A stretch of DNA of 64,000 nucleotides from Oceanobacillus sp. Castelsardo (GCF_001659985.1 NZ_LYCS01000004.1:186001-250000); one strand, 5' to 3'; numbered from the stretch's first letter, positions 46,270 through 55,111 are shown. A program made the numbers and translations. Notes: generated by a model not told the origin, from the sequence alone.

Positions 46270-47964
46270 TTAAACAGAAATGACAGCCTGTGTTTCTTCG
46301 ATTTTTTTGAGTGCACCAGGTTCAATTTCTTCTATGGCCTTTGCAGCAGTCTCTAAAGCTAATTCATATTCATAAGATCTAAATAGTCGCTCTGATTCAG
46401 CTAATTTTGCAGCTAATAATGGATACTTACTGCGATATCTATTCGCATATTGAATGACCTGCTCTGTTAAATATGCTTGGTCAAGCATTAGGTCTGTATC
46501 TTCTATTGTTTGATCTAATGTTGTTTTAGCTTCTGATAACGCTTCTTGGACTGCCGTCATATCTAGCGGTGTCTTCTCTAACGCTGTTATTACTTGATTA
46601 TTCTTAAACGCCGTATTCTCAATACGATTCCAAATAAACGTAGGGACTCCAGGGATATTGCTTTTCTTCAGTTTTCTATTTAGATTGTATAGCTGTGCTC
46701 GCATTTCTGCAAGTCTATCCCTAGCTTCGAGTTCATCCTTACGCAGATTTTTAATACTTTCTTTAAATTCCTCAAGATTTTCTTCTAATTCTTCCAGTTT
46801 TAGAAATCCATCTTCCAGTCTTTCCCTTAATTCGGAATGCCCCATTTCTTTTTTATCCATATTGATAGATAATTGTTCCAACTGATCTTCCATGGAGGAA
46901 ACCAATTTTCCGAGGCTTAAATATTTTTCCATATCTGCATCTTCAAAATAATAAGCTTTTTTTAATTCCTCAACTTCATCTTGTGTAATTTGAAACTTGT
47001 TTCTAGCATTCTCAAAAGCTTCCCTAAAACTCGGAATTTTTGATTCTGTAAAGCTTTTAGCTATTGCTTCTCTTTCTAATAATTGGTACATTTCATTAAT
47101 TCGTTCCTCAGTATCTACTAAGAATTGCTCTGCACCTTCTGTCTCACCTTTTTCGAGTTTTTGTACTAAGTCTTTCAGCTTCCCATGATATGTATGAATT
47201 TCTTTTTCAAATCCTAAGTGCTCAACTCGATAACCATCTTCTCTCATCTCTTTAATACCAGCTAAAAGATTATCTAATTGTGATGGTATATCATTTTTAC
47301 ACTTTTTAAAGGTAACAGGAAAATGATTAATTACTTTTTCTAGTTCTTCTTTTTCCAGTTTAATTTTCATCACAAGTTCTTTAGCTTCAAAATAATTACC
47401 ATCATCCACTAGCTCATAATACTGTTTAAAGAAGTCCTCAAGCTTATCAATTTCTTTTTCAAAGAACAACTCTGCTTTTCCATATTGATATCGATTTTTT
47501 GAGAGAATTCTTCTTAAGCCTTTTATACTAGGTTCTAGTTCTTCTACTTCTTTTCTGCTAACCTCTTCAGATTCTAACAGTTCATCTAGACCATTTAATA
47601 TTTCATCAATTTCTTTTTCGATGGATTGTAGAACTTCCTCTGCCTTTAGAAGAACTCTTTTCGCTTTTGGTATAAAAAATCGATCAGCGGCTTCTTCAGC
47701 ATCCATTAAACATTCTTCGATATTAGGTAATTCTTTTGTAACGATAAGTTCCCATCGTTCTTTCCACTCTTCAAATCTCTCCAAAGTTTCACCAGAAAGA
47801 TTTAAACCTTTTATACGACTTAATTGTCCTGCTACTTCTCTCTCCATAACATCCAATTTCCAAGTTTCCAGGCGGTCAACTGTGTCGTAAATCCTTTTTC
47901 TTAAGATCAACCCTATTATTAATAATACAATGACGACTAGTAATAAACTAATGAATAATGCCAT
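46270..47964 (-). CDS. ezrA: Septation ring formation regulator EzrA
   Basis: 564-residue membrane-anchored negative regulator of FtsZ ring assembly. One N-terminal helix (about 2-22) is followed by some 540 residues of spectrin-like coiled coil, as in Bacillus EzrA (562 residues). The QNxR-like patch region near residue 510 reads ANRYRSKYPLLAAKLAESERLFR. The start is the ATG behind GGGAGG. Conserved neighbours nifZ and refZ support the identity. Confidence 0.95.
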   Translation of the reverse strand: MALFISLLLVVIVLLIIGLILRKRIYDTVDRLETWKLDVMEREVAGQLSRIKGLNLSGETLERFEEWKERWELIVTKELPNIEECLMDAEEAADRFFIPKAKRVLLKAEEVLQSIEKEIDEILNGLDELLESEEVSRKEVEELEPSIKGLRRILSKNRYQYGKAELFFEKEIDKLEDFFKQYYELVDDGNYFEAKELVMKIKLEKEELEKVINHFPVTFKKCKNDIPSQLDNLLAGIKEMREDGYRVEHLGFEKEIHTYHGKLKDLVQKLEKGETEGAEQFLVDTEERINEMYQLLEREAIAKSFTESKIPSFREAFENARNKFQITQDEVEELKKAYYFEDADMEKYLSLGKLVSSMEDQLEQLSINMDKKEMGHSELRERLEDGFLKLEELEENLEEFKESIKNLRKDELEARDRLAEMRAQLYNLNRKLKKSNIPGVPTFIWNRIENTAFKNNQVITALEKTPLDMTAVQEALSEAKTTLDQTIEDTDLMLDQAYLTEQVIQYANRYRSKYPLLAAKLAESERLFRSYEYELALETAAKAIEEIEPGALKKIEETQAVISV

Positions 47965-48194
47965 AAAAAGCCTCCCAACCAATTCCAACAAAGAGGATAC
48001 TCTATAAGAAATAAATGTAGTTCAATAGGTTATTTTATCAATTAAAACCTGATAAATATTAATCCTAATAGAACGAACACATTTGTTATTTAATCCACAT
48101 GAATGAAAATTTAAAAATTATATAACTATGATATCATGGAATTGATATTTTTGGCTAAAATTATACAAATAATTTCATCTTTCGTCACGTTTTT

Positions 48195-48827
48195 TTAATA
48201 TACTGCTTTTCTTTTTATTCCTTCACCACTCATTACAGTGAAATCTAGCCAATCTTTTATTACTCTTACATACTTTTTAACAAACAGTTGATGTGAATAA
48301 TCACCGACCACTTGGTTTTTCCAATCATTGTGTAAAATATATGGTGTAATAAGCATCCCTTTTAATTGCATGAATAGATATTGTTTATAGTCATTTTTTA
48401 ACCGTTCACCTAATAATTCAAAAAAAATATTTTTTAAATAAAAGTTCTCTTTTGCTAGATAGGTAACTGTCATTTCACGAACAAATACCGAATCTAGCGA
48501 TAACTCCCTTTGTATAAAGCATGTTAATTGATAGTTGTTTTGTTTATATTGTATAATTGTCGAAATTAATGAATGTAATTTATCTATAGGAGTCAATAAA
48601 TTAGTCTCATTAAACGTTTTTTCAATGGTAAATAAATAATTTTCATAATAATTTGTTACAGCGTATTCCAAAAGACCTTGTTTACTATTAAAATAATAGC
48701 TAATGGAAGACACGTTAACAGAAGCTCTTTCTGCAATATCACGAACCGAAGTGCCATGAAAGCCTTTTTGAAAAAATAAGGTAGAAGCAGCTTTAATTAC
48801 TTTTTGTTTTGAAGGATTCTGTTTCAT
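48195..48827 (-). CDS. refZ: RefZ-like TetR family regulator of FtsZ
   Basis: 210 residues. N-terminal TetR HTH (about 8-55): KAASTLFFQKGFHGTSVRDIAERASVNVSSISYYFNSKQGLL. In B. subtilis RefZ (YttP) binds motifs near the origin and inhibits FtsZ assembly at sporulation onset; position between ezrA and the fRMsr gene supports it. The gap 47992-48194 (ezrA upstream) has no gene. Confidence 0.86.
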   Translation of the reverse strand: MKQNPSKQKVIKAASTLFFQKGFHGTSVRDIAERASVNVSSISYYFNSKQGLLEYAVTNYYENYLFTIEKTFNETNLLTPIDKLHSLISTIIQYKQNNYQLTCFIQRELSLDSVFVREMTVTYLAKENFYLKNIFFELLGERLKNDYKQYLFMQLKGMLITPYILHNDWKNQVVGDYSHQLFVKKYVRVIKDWLDFTVMSGEGIKRKAVY

Positions 48828-48949
48828 TTCGACTCAACTCCTTATTAGTTGAATACGACATTTTATCAATATATCCTTCATTTTTCACTCGACAAATACC
48901 GCCTTCGCTGTCGAAGTTTAGTATGATTAAAAAGGAGAGATTGCAAAGT

Positions 48950-49432
48950 ATGTTCCAAGCAAGCCTGTATTCTGGAGATAAAACAAAAGACTATGAATTA
49001 ACAATCAAACAATTAGAAGCTTTAATGAAGGATGAATCCGATAATATTGCGAATTTATCCAATGCATCAGCATTATTAAACCAGTTTTTAACAGATATTA
49101 ATTGGGTAGGATTTTATATATGGAAAGGACAGGAGTTAGTTCTTGGACCATTCCAAGGACTTCCTGCATGTGTTAGAATAGCGTTTGGAAAAGGGGTTTG
49201 CGGTACAGCAGTGGAAGAAAGAAAAACTCAAAGAGTAGCAGATGTACTTGCTTTTCCAGGACATATCGCATGTGATAGTGCAAGTAGATCAGAAATCGTT
49301 ATCCCTATTATAAAAAATGATCAAGTTTTCGGGGTTTTAGACATTGATAGTCCAAATACGAATCGTTTTGACGAAACCGATCAAATTTATTTAGAAAAAT
49401 TTGTTAAAGTTTTAGAGAAATACTTAAATTAG
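48950..49432 (+). CDS. Free methionine-R-sulfoxide reductase (GAF domain)
   Basis: 160-residue GAF-domain enzyme that reduces free Met-R-sulfoxide. The three family cysteines are visible in LPACVRIAFGKGVCGTA and HIACDSASRSEIVIPI, and the final FGVLDIDSPNTNRFDETD is typical. It equals YtsP of B. subtilis, which is also next to rpsD. The start behind AAAGGAG shortens the open frame by 47 codons. Confidence 0.9.
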   Translation: MFQASLYSGDKTKDYELTIKQLEALMKDESDNIANLSNASALLNQFLTDINWVGFYIWKGQELVLGPFQGLPACVRIAFGKGVCGTAVEERKTQRVADVLAFPGHIACDSASRSEIVIPIIKNDQVFGVLDIDSPNTNRFDETDQIYLEKFVKVLEKYLN

Positions 49433-49526
49433 AATATTCGACATTCATTATTTTGCAGAAAACACCTAAGTTGCACTTATAAAAAACTATAAATTAGAGA
49501 TATTATTCTAATTCCTTATGATAAAG

Positions 49527-49555
49527 TTGACATTCATATTTTAAAATATTATACT
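49527..49555 (+). promoter_or_regulatory. Sigma-A promoter of rpsD
   Basis: Consensus TTGACA (49527-49532), 17 bp and TATACT (49550-49555), giving a leader of about 185 nt. Confidence 0.85.
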
Positions 49556-49562
49556 AGTCTTT

Positions 49563-49712
49563 GTGTAAAATAATAGGTAGCCTAAGTGAACCGACGCTTG
49601 AACCCATTTCGTTCCTTGTAAATCAAGGTGTATCGTGTAACTCTCTGCTGCCAGAGCGATGGTACATGAAAATGAAATGGACAACGTAAGGAACACGCTC
49701 TTTTTATTTTAT
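49563..49712 (+). ncRNA. Long rpsD leader with terminator-like stem
   Basis: CCATTTC and GTTCCTT in the 5' half (49604-49617) can pair with GAAATGG and AAGGAAC in the 3' half (49674-49694). AGAGCG (49653-49658) can pair with CGCTCT (49696-49701), followed by TTTTATTTT. Such alternatives suit S4 autoregulation, known for Bacillus rpsD. No T-box AGGGTGG signature is present. Confidence 0.5.
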
Positions 49713-49745
49713 GCAAATAAAATAAATAAAAGGAGGACATTCTAT

Positions 49746-50348
49746 ATGTCTCGTTATACTGGATCGGTATGGAAAAAATCCCGTCGTCTTGGAATCTCTT
49801 TAACTGGAACTGGTAAGGAATTAGATAAACGCCCTTACGCTCCTGGTCAACATGGACCAAACCAACGTAAAAAAATATCTGAATATGGCTTGCAAATGCA
49901 AGAGAAGCAAAAATTACGCTTCATGTACGGATTAAACGAACGTCAATTCCGTAACTTATTTGCTAAAGCTGGTAAAATGAAAGGTATTCACGGTGAAAAC
50001 TTCATGATTTTACTTGAATCTCGCCTAGATAACTTAGTTTACCGTTTAGGTTTAGCTCGTACTCGCAGACAAGCTCGTCAGCTAGTTAACCATGGTCACG
50101 TTTTAGTTGATGGAAAACGTTTGGATATTCCATCTTATAGCGTAAAACCTGGTCAAACAATTAGTTTACGTGAAAAATCTCAAAACCTAGAAATCGTTAA
50201 AGAAGCTTTAGAAGTTAACACATTCGTTCCTGAATTTTTAACTTTCGATGCAGATAAATTAGTAGGAACATTCTCTCGTTACCCTGAGCGTTCTGAACTA
50301 CCAGCTGAAATTAACGAAGCACTTATCGTTGAGTTCTACTCTCGTTAA
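49746..50348 (+). CDS. rpsD: 30S ribosomal protein S4
   Basis: 200 residues, binds 16S rRNA and nucleates 30S assembly. [20 protein letters not shown] at the start, [20 protein letters not shown] and the S4-domain loop [19 protein letters not shown] are canonical. AAAAGGAGG precedes the ATG. It is a single-copy gene with a clean end, LIVEFYSR; the last six codons recur at 57555 as the far boundary of the island. Confidence 0.98.
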   Translation: MSRYTGSVWKKSRRLGISLTGTGKELDKRPYAPGQHGPNQRKKISEYGLQMQEKQKLRFMYGLNERQFRNLFAKAGKMKGIHGENFMILLESRLDNLVYRLGLARTRRQARQLVNHGHVLVDGKRLDIPSYSVKPGQTISLREKSQNLEIVKEALEVNTFVPEFLTFDADKLVGTFSRYPERSELPAEINEALIVEFYSR

Positions 50349-50455
50349 TATTTGCATTAAGCATTTTAATGCAAATAAAACCCTTGAAATGTTGTTAAAT
50401 CAACGTTTCAGGGGTTTTTTTGTTTTTATTTATTATGCAAAATAATGCACTAATT
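50326..50455 (+). repeat. Left direct repeat: rpsD 3' end and terminator
   Basis: TCGTTGAGTTCTACTCTCGT, the stop, GCATTTTAATGCAAATAAAA and the terminator hairpin recur at 57555-57692 in the same orientation with only two or three substitutions up to the T-tract and a 10-bp indel further on. The trailing sequence GCATGGGTGAAGGAATGGAA also occurs after both copies. Confidence 0.85.
50378..50420. terminator. rpsD terminator
   Basis: AACCCTTGAAATGTTG pairs with CAACGTTTCAGGGGTT, then a T-run. The other strand also reads TTTTATTT after the hairpin, so it can stop transcription from the island. Confidence 0.9.
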
Positions 50456-50563
50456 TGGGGCTACTGGGCCCAAATTGGGGCCAAAAAAATAATAGCATGG
50501 GTGAAGGAATGGAAAGAAAGAACACATCACTAGCAATTAGAAATCGTTGTAAATAAAAAGCAA

Positions 50564-50851
50564 TCATTGTAACAACAAAATCTTTGGACACAATGATTGC
50601 TTTACTTCTCTATAATATTTCATATTTATATTATTAGCTTTTTTTTGCTCATATTCCCGATATACGTACTCAGCCCAATATTCCTCATCATAGTGATGAA
50701 CATAAATTGGATCCTCCGAAAGTCGTTTTAGTAAACTCGATTTTGCCAGTACTGATGGGGCTTCATCTTTATAATATCTTTCAAGTACTATCTGAACATA
50801 TCCTAAAAACTGAATATCTAGTTCATCAAACTGAAACTTTGAATAATTCAA
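50564..50851 (-). CDS. Hypothetical island protein, 95 residues
   Basis: Acidic, Tyr-rich soluble protein (YYKDEAPSVLAKSSLLKRL, EEYWAEYVYREYEQKK). TTG start behind GGGGGTAAG. First small gene after the rpsD repeat. I do not recognise a family. Confidence 0.6.
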   Translation of the reverse strand: MNYSKFQFDELDIQFLGYVQIVLERYYKDEAPSVLAKSSLLKRLSEDPIYVHHYDEEYWAEYVYREYEQKKANNINMKYYREVKQSLCPKILLLQ

Positions 50852-51080
50852 TTCAACTTACCCCCATTTTAAATACAATCTAATACTTTAAATTATATAT
50901 AAGGATAACTATTTCAACGTATTAATACGTCGAACAAAAAATATTTATAGGAGTTTTCTTAACCTTATAAGTTGAGAGTGATTACTGCCTTTTGCTTGTG
51001 AAACTAAAGCACCATAGAGTGTTGAAGATGATAAAGAGACTTTTATTAAACAATGACACCCTCTTGATGAACATTAGTTT

Positions 51081-51261
51081 TTACTTTATTTCAGCTTTCG
51101 GAAGCAACTTATCTCCTATCAAGTAACCGATTAAGGCTGCTATTGCACCAATAATTATTGATATAAAAGAGTTTATAACAGGAAAAAAATTCCTTAACAA
51201 AAATAATAATTCCTACAAATACGCCTGTAAATAGAGCTTTATCAATATTTCTTATCTTCAT
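51081..51261 (-). pseudogene. Small membrane protein gene broken by an extra T
   Basis: GGAGGGTGATT precedes an ATG reading MKIRNIDKALFTGVFVGIII, then a seven-T tract. Removing one T restores PVINSFISIIIGAIAALIGYLIGDKLLPKAEIK, a second membrane helix and stop. About 60 residues when intact. Family unknown. Confidence 0.65.
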
Positions 51262-51393
51262 AATCACCCTCCTTTGCAATATGGACCAATCCAGAAGGTC
51301 TTCGATTATTCCATTTTCGCACCAGTTAGTGGAATCTTCTACTTGTTGTAAATGTCTAAAAACAAAAGAGAGCTTTTTTATCTAAGGCTCTCT

Positions 51394-51775
51394 TTAGCTA
51401 TTTCTATTCATTTCAAGTCGCATTAAGTCTAGTGTAAATTCAGCCTGCAATAACAAATCTAATCCAAGTAACCCATTAATATCTTCGTATCCAAAATCAT
51501 TGAAATCTATTTCAATTTTATCAACTACAAAATCACCAATTTGAATTTGGTCTATTTGTTTTCTAAAGGGCATGTTCTTTTCCACCTACACCAAAATAGG
51601 TTACAATTTTATCGTGAAAATCAACTCGAAGATCAATATCTTCAACAACATCTTGGGAAATTAGTGTTCTAGCAGCTCCTGTATCTACTACCATATTTTC
51701 TATTACTTTACTATTTCCATTAAACGTTAATGTAATATCAACCAAAAGTAATCCGTATTTATACTTGATTTTCAT
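51394..51775 (-). pseudogene. Retropepsin-like aspartyl protease, frameshifted
   Basis: The first frame (51563-51775) begins MKIKYKYGLLLVDITLTFNG and carries the aspartyl-protease signature VVDTGAARTLIS. It ends early at CATGCCCTTTAG; an extra C in the CCC run explains the shift, since the other frame continues FRKQIDQIQIGDFVVDKI ... GLLGLDLLLQAEFTLDL to 51394. That second part holds the flap-following ILG-like GLLGLDLL. The intact protein would be about 126 residues, a single-domain retropepsin-like form. It overlaps the preceding gene by 17 nt. Confidence 0.75.
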
Positions 51776-52019
51776 GATAGTCGAATCTCCTTAATCCTAC
51801 ATCTTGACGGACTTCAAGCACAATATTTTCGTTAGCAGTATGATAAACTAACTCGTCACCTTTCGAATTTAGTAATTCCTTTGTTGCTCTTTTTTCGGTA
51901 ACAGGTTTAATAACCGCCATATCTTCAATGAGTTCCTGACTATCCTCAATGTGAGATGATAACACTTTTAATTTAACAAATTGATTCGGGTATATTTCTC
52001 TAACCTCCGACCATTTCAT
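51759..52019 (-). CDS. Hypothetical partner of the retropepsin-like protease
   Basis: 86 residues from the ATG behind GGTGGTGAGAGG: MKWSEVREIYPNQFVKLKVLSSHIEDS and VYHTANENIVLEVRQ. Small alpha/beta, no membrane segment. Its 3' end overlaps the protease start, so the two are a coupled pair; I recall similar pairings in other Bacilli but the function is not known. Confidence 0.65.
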   Translation of the reverse strand: MKWSEVREIYPNQFVKLKVLSSHIEDSQELIEDMAVIKPVTEKRATKELLNSKGDELVYHTANENIVLEVRQDVGLRRFDYHENQV

Positions 52020-52138
52020 ACCTCTCACCACCCCTTCTTTTAATACCATTATTATAACACCGTTTTATACTTCAACCCTATAAATTGCTAATACTTTTTC
52101 CAGAAAATAATGAGAAATGAAAAGTCCCTCATTGTACA

Positions 52139-52511
52139 TCATTTATACCGATTCTTGCGGAACTCTATTGCTTTCTTATGAGCATCCTCAATAGAAAGAA
52201 GATAATAATATGGTTCTTCGGATTGCTTTGTTTTAGTCACTGAATATATAGAATCCGAATTTTTGTTCCATTTCATAATTTAGATGACGAATGCTTTCCC
52301 ATACCCTTTCTTCATATGGTCTATCCCCTGGAAACGGTACAGGGTGGTATCCTCTATAGGATTCAAGATATACCTTCTCATAATTGCTCTTATCATTGTC
52401 GAACCTTTTTACGGTATAAGTCTTTCCCCCATTGAATTGTATAATGTCACCAATACCAATCACATCAAATTTTTCCTTTTTTTGTAAGCTATTTTTAAAC
52501 TTACGAAACAC
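52139..52511 (-). pseudogene. Island gene with probable frameshift
   Basis: GTG start behind AAAGGAGAGG. The first frame gives 92 residues ending FGFYIFSD at 52233. Directly after, the +1 frame continues TKTKQSEEPYYYLLSIEDAHKKAIEFRKN to a stop at 52139. The continuity suggests one protein of about 123 residues split by an indel in the TATATA tract. If not, the 92-residue product is complete. Family unknown. Confidence 0.5.
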
Positions 52512-52543
52512 ATTACCTCTCCTTTTTTATTCTGTTTTTGTTG

Positions 52544-52568
52544 TTAAACTCTACTGCCATTTAGTTAA
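52544..52568. repeat. Cassette-boundary motif, type A
   Basis: TTAAACT-CTACTGCCATTT-AGTTAAA: near-palindromic arms round a CTACTGCC core, in the gap ahead of the gene starting at 52511. Matches 54372-54397 closely. Confidence 0.5.
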
Positions 52569-52601
52569 AAAGACCGCCATATTGACGATCTTCTTGTTGT
52601 G

Positions 52602-52622
52602 TTAAAGCACCCGTTAGTTTAA
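52602..52622. repeat. Cassette-boundary motif, type A
   Basis: TTAAA-GCACCCGTTAG-TTTAA. Shares CCGTTAGTTTAAG with 54372-54397. Second A-type motif within the same gap, behind the toxin gene. Confidence 0.5.
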
Positions 52623-52683
52623 GTGAAAATTTTCACAAATTCAAAGGAACAAAAGGAGTTTCCTAATAATTTTGGAAACTCTC

Positions 52684-53028
52684 TTACACAAGATCATTTA
52701 TTAAAACATTAATTTTTGTACGAACATCTTCTAAAACTTCAGGTTTAACTTGGCCAAATCTTTTTATAACTATATTTTTTGAAAGTGTGTAAATTTTATC
52801 CGCTCTTATAGTAGAAGTTATTTTAAGAATTCCTTCTGTTAGGTCCTCTGAATCAATCATTACTGAATAATCAAGTTCTTTTAATTTTGAAGTAATAGCC
52901 ACAACTATAAGATCTTCTCGCTTAACGTTGTAACTATTATTTGAAATAATTAAAACTGGACGTTGTTTTCTACTTGTTAAATCAGTAAATGGGACTGGAA
53001 TTAAAACAATATCACCTTGTTTATACAT
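52684..53028 (-). CDS. MazF/PemK-type toxin 1
   Basis: 114 residues of the PemK/MazF endoribonuclease fold: MYKQGDIVLIPVPFTDLTSRKQRPVLIISN, then VAITSKL and RADKIYTLSKNIVIKRFGQVKPEVL. These cover the conserved RPVLII strand and the C-terminal LSK segment. Expected to cleave RNA when freed from its antitoxin, encoded just upstream with an 8-nt overlap. Confidence 0.8.
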   Translation of the reverse strand: MYKQGDIVLIPVPFTDLTSRKQRPVLIISNNSYNVKREDLIVVAITSKLKELDYSVMIDSEDLTEGILKITSTIRADKIYTLSKNIVIKRFGQVKPEVLEDVRTKINVLINDLV

Positions 53029-53218
53029 TATTCCAGACCTCATCATCTATATCGTTATCCCAGAAATCCAAACTACTTTCACTAGCCTTAGATAAATCCT
53101 CATATAACTTATCTTCTTTCTTAGCCTTTATTTGCTCAGCAAAGTCTAAAATTTTTCTAATTTCATTTTCAGGTACTTCATCAATAATTTTCATTAAACG
53201 CTCTTTGGCTGTATTCAT
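53021..53218 (-). CDS. Antitoxin of MazF-type module 1
   Basis: 65-residue acidic protein beginning MNTAKERLMKIIDEVPENEIRKILDFAEQIKAKK, a helical segment seen in antitoxins paired with PemK toxins, and a toxin-wrapping acidic tail (LDFWDNDIDDEVWNNV). GGAGGTGA precedes the ATG. No AbrB-type DNA-binding domain is visible. Confidence 0.72.
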   Translation of the reverse strand: MNTAKERLMKIIDEVPENEIRKILDFAEQIKAKKEDKLYEDLSKASESSLDFWDNDIDDEVWNNV

Positions 53219-53369
53219 GTTGTGTATTCACCTCCATGAATATTTTATTCTATTATATCACTTTATTTTCCTTTTTGTTATTTAGGCATGTCTAAAAAGT
53301 TGTACAATATAAGGGATATTTATTATACAAAACGCCTCCCTTGAAGAACAGAAACAAAAATTATTAAGT

Positions 53370-53795
53370 TTAGTCAACTCTTTCAGCTATGTTGAACATA
53401 TCAATAAATTCGATTTCAGTTGTTTTCTTATTACGGGAAAAAGCTGGAGGTAACACTTTTAATTTCATATGGGCTTGACCATCAGTAATCTTATCTTCAT
53501 TATTCTTGAATTTATATATTACCGATACGATAATCTCAAACCACCTAGGGTCAAGTTGTTCGTGTACTAGCTTTAAATCAACAATCTCCTTATCTCTATA
53601 ATTCCAGCGAACAAAATTTTCTCCATATTTTTCCCTCAAAATTTGCTCAACATCTGGCTTAATTATGTTTAGAATAATATCTTCTGCGGTAGCGTAAGAC
53701 TCTAAAAACTCATCCTCATTTTCAGCATGGATTTCATTTGGTTTAAGACTTAAAAATAATAGCAAGCAAATGCTGATTAAAATAAACTTTTTCAT
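53370..53795 (-). CDS. Secreted hypothetical protein, 141 residues
   Basis: Starts MKKFILISICLLLFLSLKPN with a signal peptide and probable cleavage after IHA. The mature part (YATAEDIILNIIKPDVEQIL, WNYRDKEIVDLKLVHEQLDPRWFEIIV) is soluble and mixed alpha/beta. The ATG behind GAGGTGA was chosen. Similar in layout to the next secreted protein but without clear identity to it. Confidence 0.65.
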   Translation of the reverse strand: MKKFILISICLLLFLSLKPNEIHAENEDEFLESYATAEDIILNIIKPDVEQILREKYGENFVRWNYRDKEIVDLKLVHEQLDPRWFEIIVSVIYKFKNNEDKITDGQAHMKLKVLPPAFSRNKKTTEIEFIDMFNIAERVD

Positions 53796-53888
53796 ATAAT
53801 TCACCTCAACATTAGCTTTTCTAAATAATATTCTACTATGCAGCTATTCTACCTCCATAAAAAATTAACGACTGCTGCATATTCAGCA

Positions 53889-53900
53889 ATCGCAACCGAT
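53889..53900. repeat. Cassette-boundary motif, type B
   Basis: ATCG-CAAC-CGAT, in CAGCAATCGCAACCGATAGC, between two secreted-protein genes and close to the stop of the upstream one. Confidence 0.45.
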
Positions 53901-53934
53901 AGCAAAAAATAGTATTGCTTTGTTCAATTTTATA

Positions 53935-54312
53935 TTATTCTTTGTAAGAACAATGCTTTTTTAACTGTTCGGGTGATATATTTTCAGTACGATTAACATC
54001 AGTAACAGTTATCTTATCAGGAGTATCAATAAGTTTAATTCTGAACAAATCATGCGGTGGCATATGAGCCTTTTCAAACGTTACTACTTCTATGACTACT
54101 TCATGATCACGATTTCCGCCAAGTCTTTTTATATTAGTAATTCGTTCACACATAAATAATTTATCTGTCACTTCTAAAATGTATGGAAGATATCTTACAA
54201 TTAGTGCTTCTTCTAATAATTCTTCTCTTTTGGGTTCCTTTTGAGCATGGACATTAGTTGTTGTTAAAAGTAAAAGTGTAATACTGAATATTAAAATTAA
54301 AGGTTTTCTCAT
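53935..54312 (-). CDS. Secreted DUF3888-like protein
   Basis: 125 residues with signal peptide (MRKPLILIFSITLLLLTTTN, cleavage after VHA). The mature part matches the DUF3888 pattern: REELLEEALIVRYLPYILEVTDKLF and VVTFEKAHMPPHDLFRIKLI. These proteins are small exported Bacillaceae proteins of unknown role. AAGGTGA precedes the chosen ATG. Confidence 0.72.
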   Translation of the reverse strand: MRKPLILIFSITLLLLTTTNVHAQKEPKREELLEEALIVRYLPYILEVTDKLFMCERITNIKRLGGNRDHEVVIEVVTFEKAHMPPHDLFRIKLIDTPDKITVTDVNRTENISPEQLKKHCSYKE

Positions 54313-54371
54313 GGCAATCACCTTCCACTGTTTTCTTAATGGAATAGCTTAACCATTTTCAATTTCCTTTA

Positions 54372-54397
54372 TTAAACTCTACTGCCCGTTAGTTTAA
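54372..54397. repeat. Cassette-boundary motif, type A
   Basis: TTAAACT-CTACTGCCCGTT-AGTTTAA with perfect 7-bp arms, 60 bp upstream of the DUF3888 gene start. Confidence 0.55.
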
Positions 54398-54501
54398 GAT
54401 CAATCCTTCACAAACACCTTATTACTCTTATTACTTACTTGTATATAAAGTAATTAAAAATTATTCCGTTAAATAGCCCTATTGCAGCAATAATTTACGT
54501 C

Positions 54502-54516
54502 AATCGCACCCCGATT
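54502..54516. repeat. Cassette-boundary motif, type B
   Basis: AATCG-CACCC-CGATT with perfect 5-bp arms, just beyond the stop of the remnant gene at 54529. Confidence 0.5.
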
Positions 54517-54528
54517 ATAGTATAGTTT

Positions 54529-54690
54529 TTATTTATCTCTTATGTCTTCTAAAACTTCTATAATACGGTCGTTTTGATTTTTTATATTTTTTAATTTTCT
54601 CTATTTCTTTTGTTCTATCTCCACTTCCTTCAGGATAGAGTTCCTCATTTTCATTGAAATTAAAACTCTTAAAATAGAAACACTTCTTTC
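54529..54690 (-). pseudogene. 3' remnant of a small gene
   Basis: Reads ELYPEGSGDRTKEIEKIKKY in one frame and, after a run of A, KNQNDRIIEVLEDIRDK in another, to a stop at 54529. No start codon or ribosome site; its beginning merges with the end of the gene at 54689. A truncated, frameshifted cassette; family unknown. Confidence 0.5.
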
Positions 54691-54994
54691 AACGCCCCAT
54701 TTGATCCAATCCGATTACAATAAAAATCATAATCCCATCAATAAGGGCTAGGATTGCAGAGATTTTCCCAACCACAGCTCCAAACCATATGGTAAATATA
54801 GCTGTTAAAATGGCAAGAACACCCAAAATGATAAAAAGAATACCAATCCTGTTGCCCAGTTTTTCGCTATTAACTGGTTCCCACGTTATCCAGAAGCCGG
54901 CTAGTAAGGAATATATCCCTTTTGTCCGAACAATATAGCCAACCCAAATTAAAAATACACCGATAATAAGACCGATTCCCGTTTCAATTCCCAT
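54689..54994 (-). CDS. Small membrane protein, 101 residues
   Basis: Three hydrophobic helices (about 5-20, 45-65, 75-95) with a Trp-rich linker (LLAGFWITWEPVNSEKLGNRIG). GGAGACGAGG lies ahead of the ATG. Function unknown. Confidence 0.65.
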   Translation of the reverse strand: MGIETGIGLIIGVFLIWVGYIVRTKGIYSLLAGFWITWEPVNSEKLGNRIGILFIILGVLAILTAIFTIWFGAVVGKISAILALIDGIMIFIVIGLDQMGR

Positions 54995-55097
54995 TTTTGT
55001 CCTCGTCTCCTGTTATGCTATTTTCAATTGGAAGTAACGGATATTCCCAATGCTTTTTGAGGGAAAAACCATTGAATCACTTCCTTCTCTATTAAAC

Positions 55098-55111
55098 AAT
55101 CTGGCCCGATT
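55098..55111. repeat. Cassette-boundary motif, type B
   Basis: AATC-TGGCCC-GATT, preceded by TTAAAC. Lies behind the acetyltransferase remnant. Confidence 0.5.

Noticed and set aside
49563-49712. T-box riboswitch ahead of rpsD
   Set aside because: No AGGGTGG(A/T)ACCGCG antiterminator sequence; S4 autoregulation is the simpler reading.
49582-49860. 92-codon minus-strand frame over the rpsD leader
   Set aside because: Overlaps the leader and rpsD start antisense; no ribosome site, no family resemblance.
54529-54690. Complete small gene
   Set aside because: Lacks a start codon and ribosome site and changes frame; treated as a remnant.
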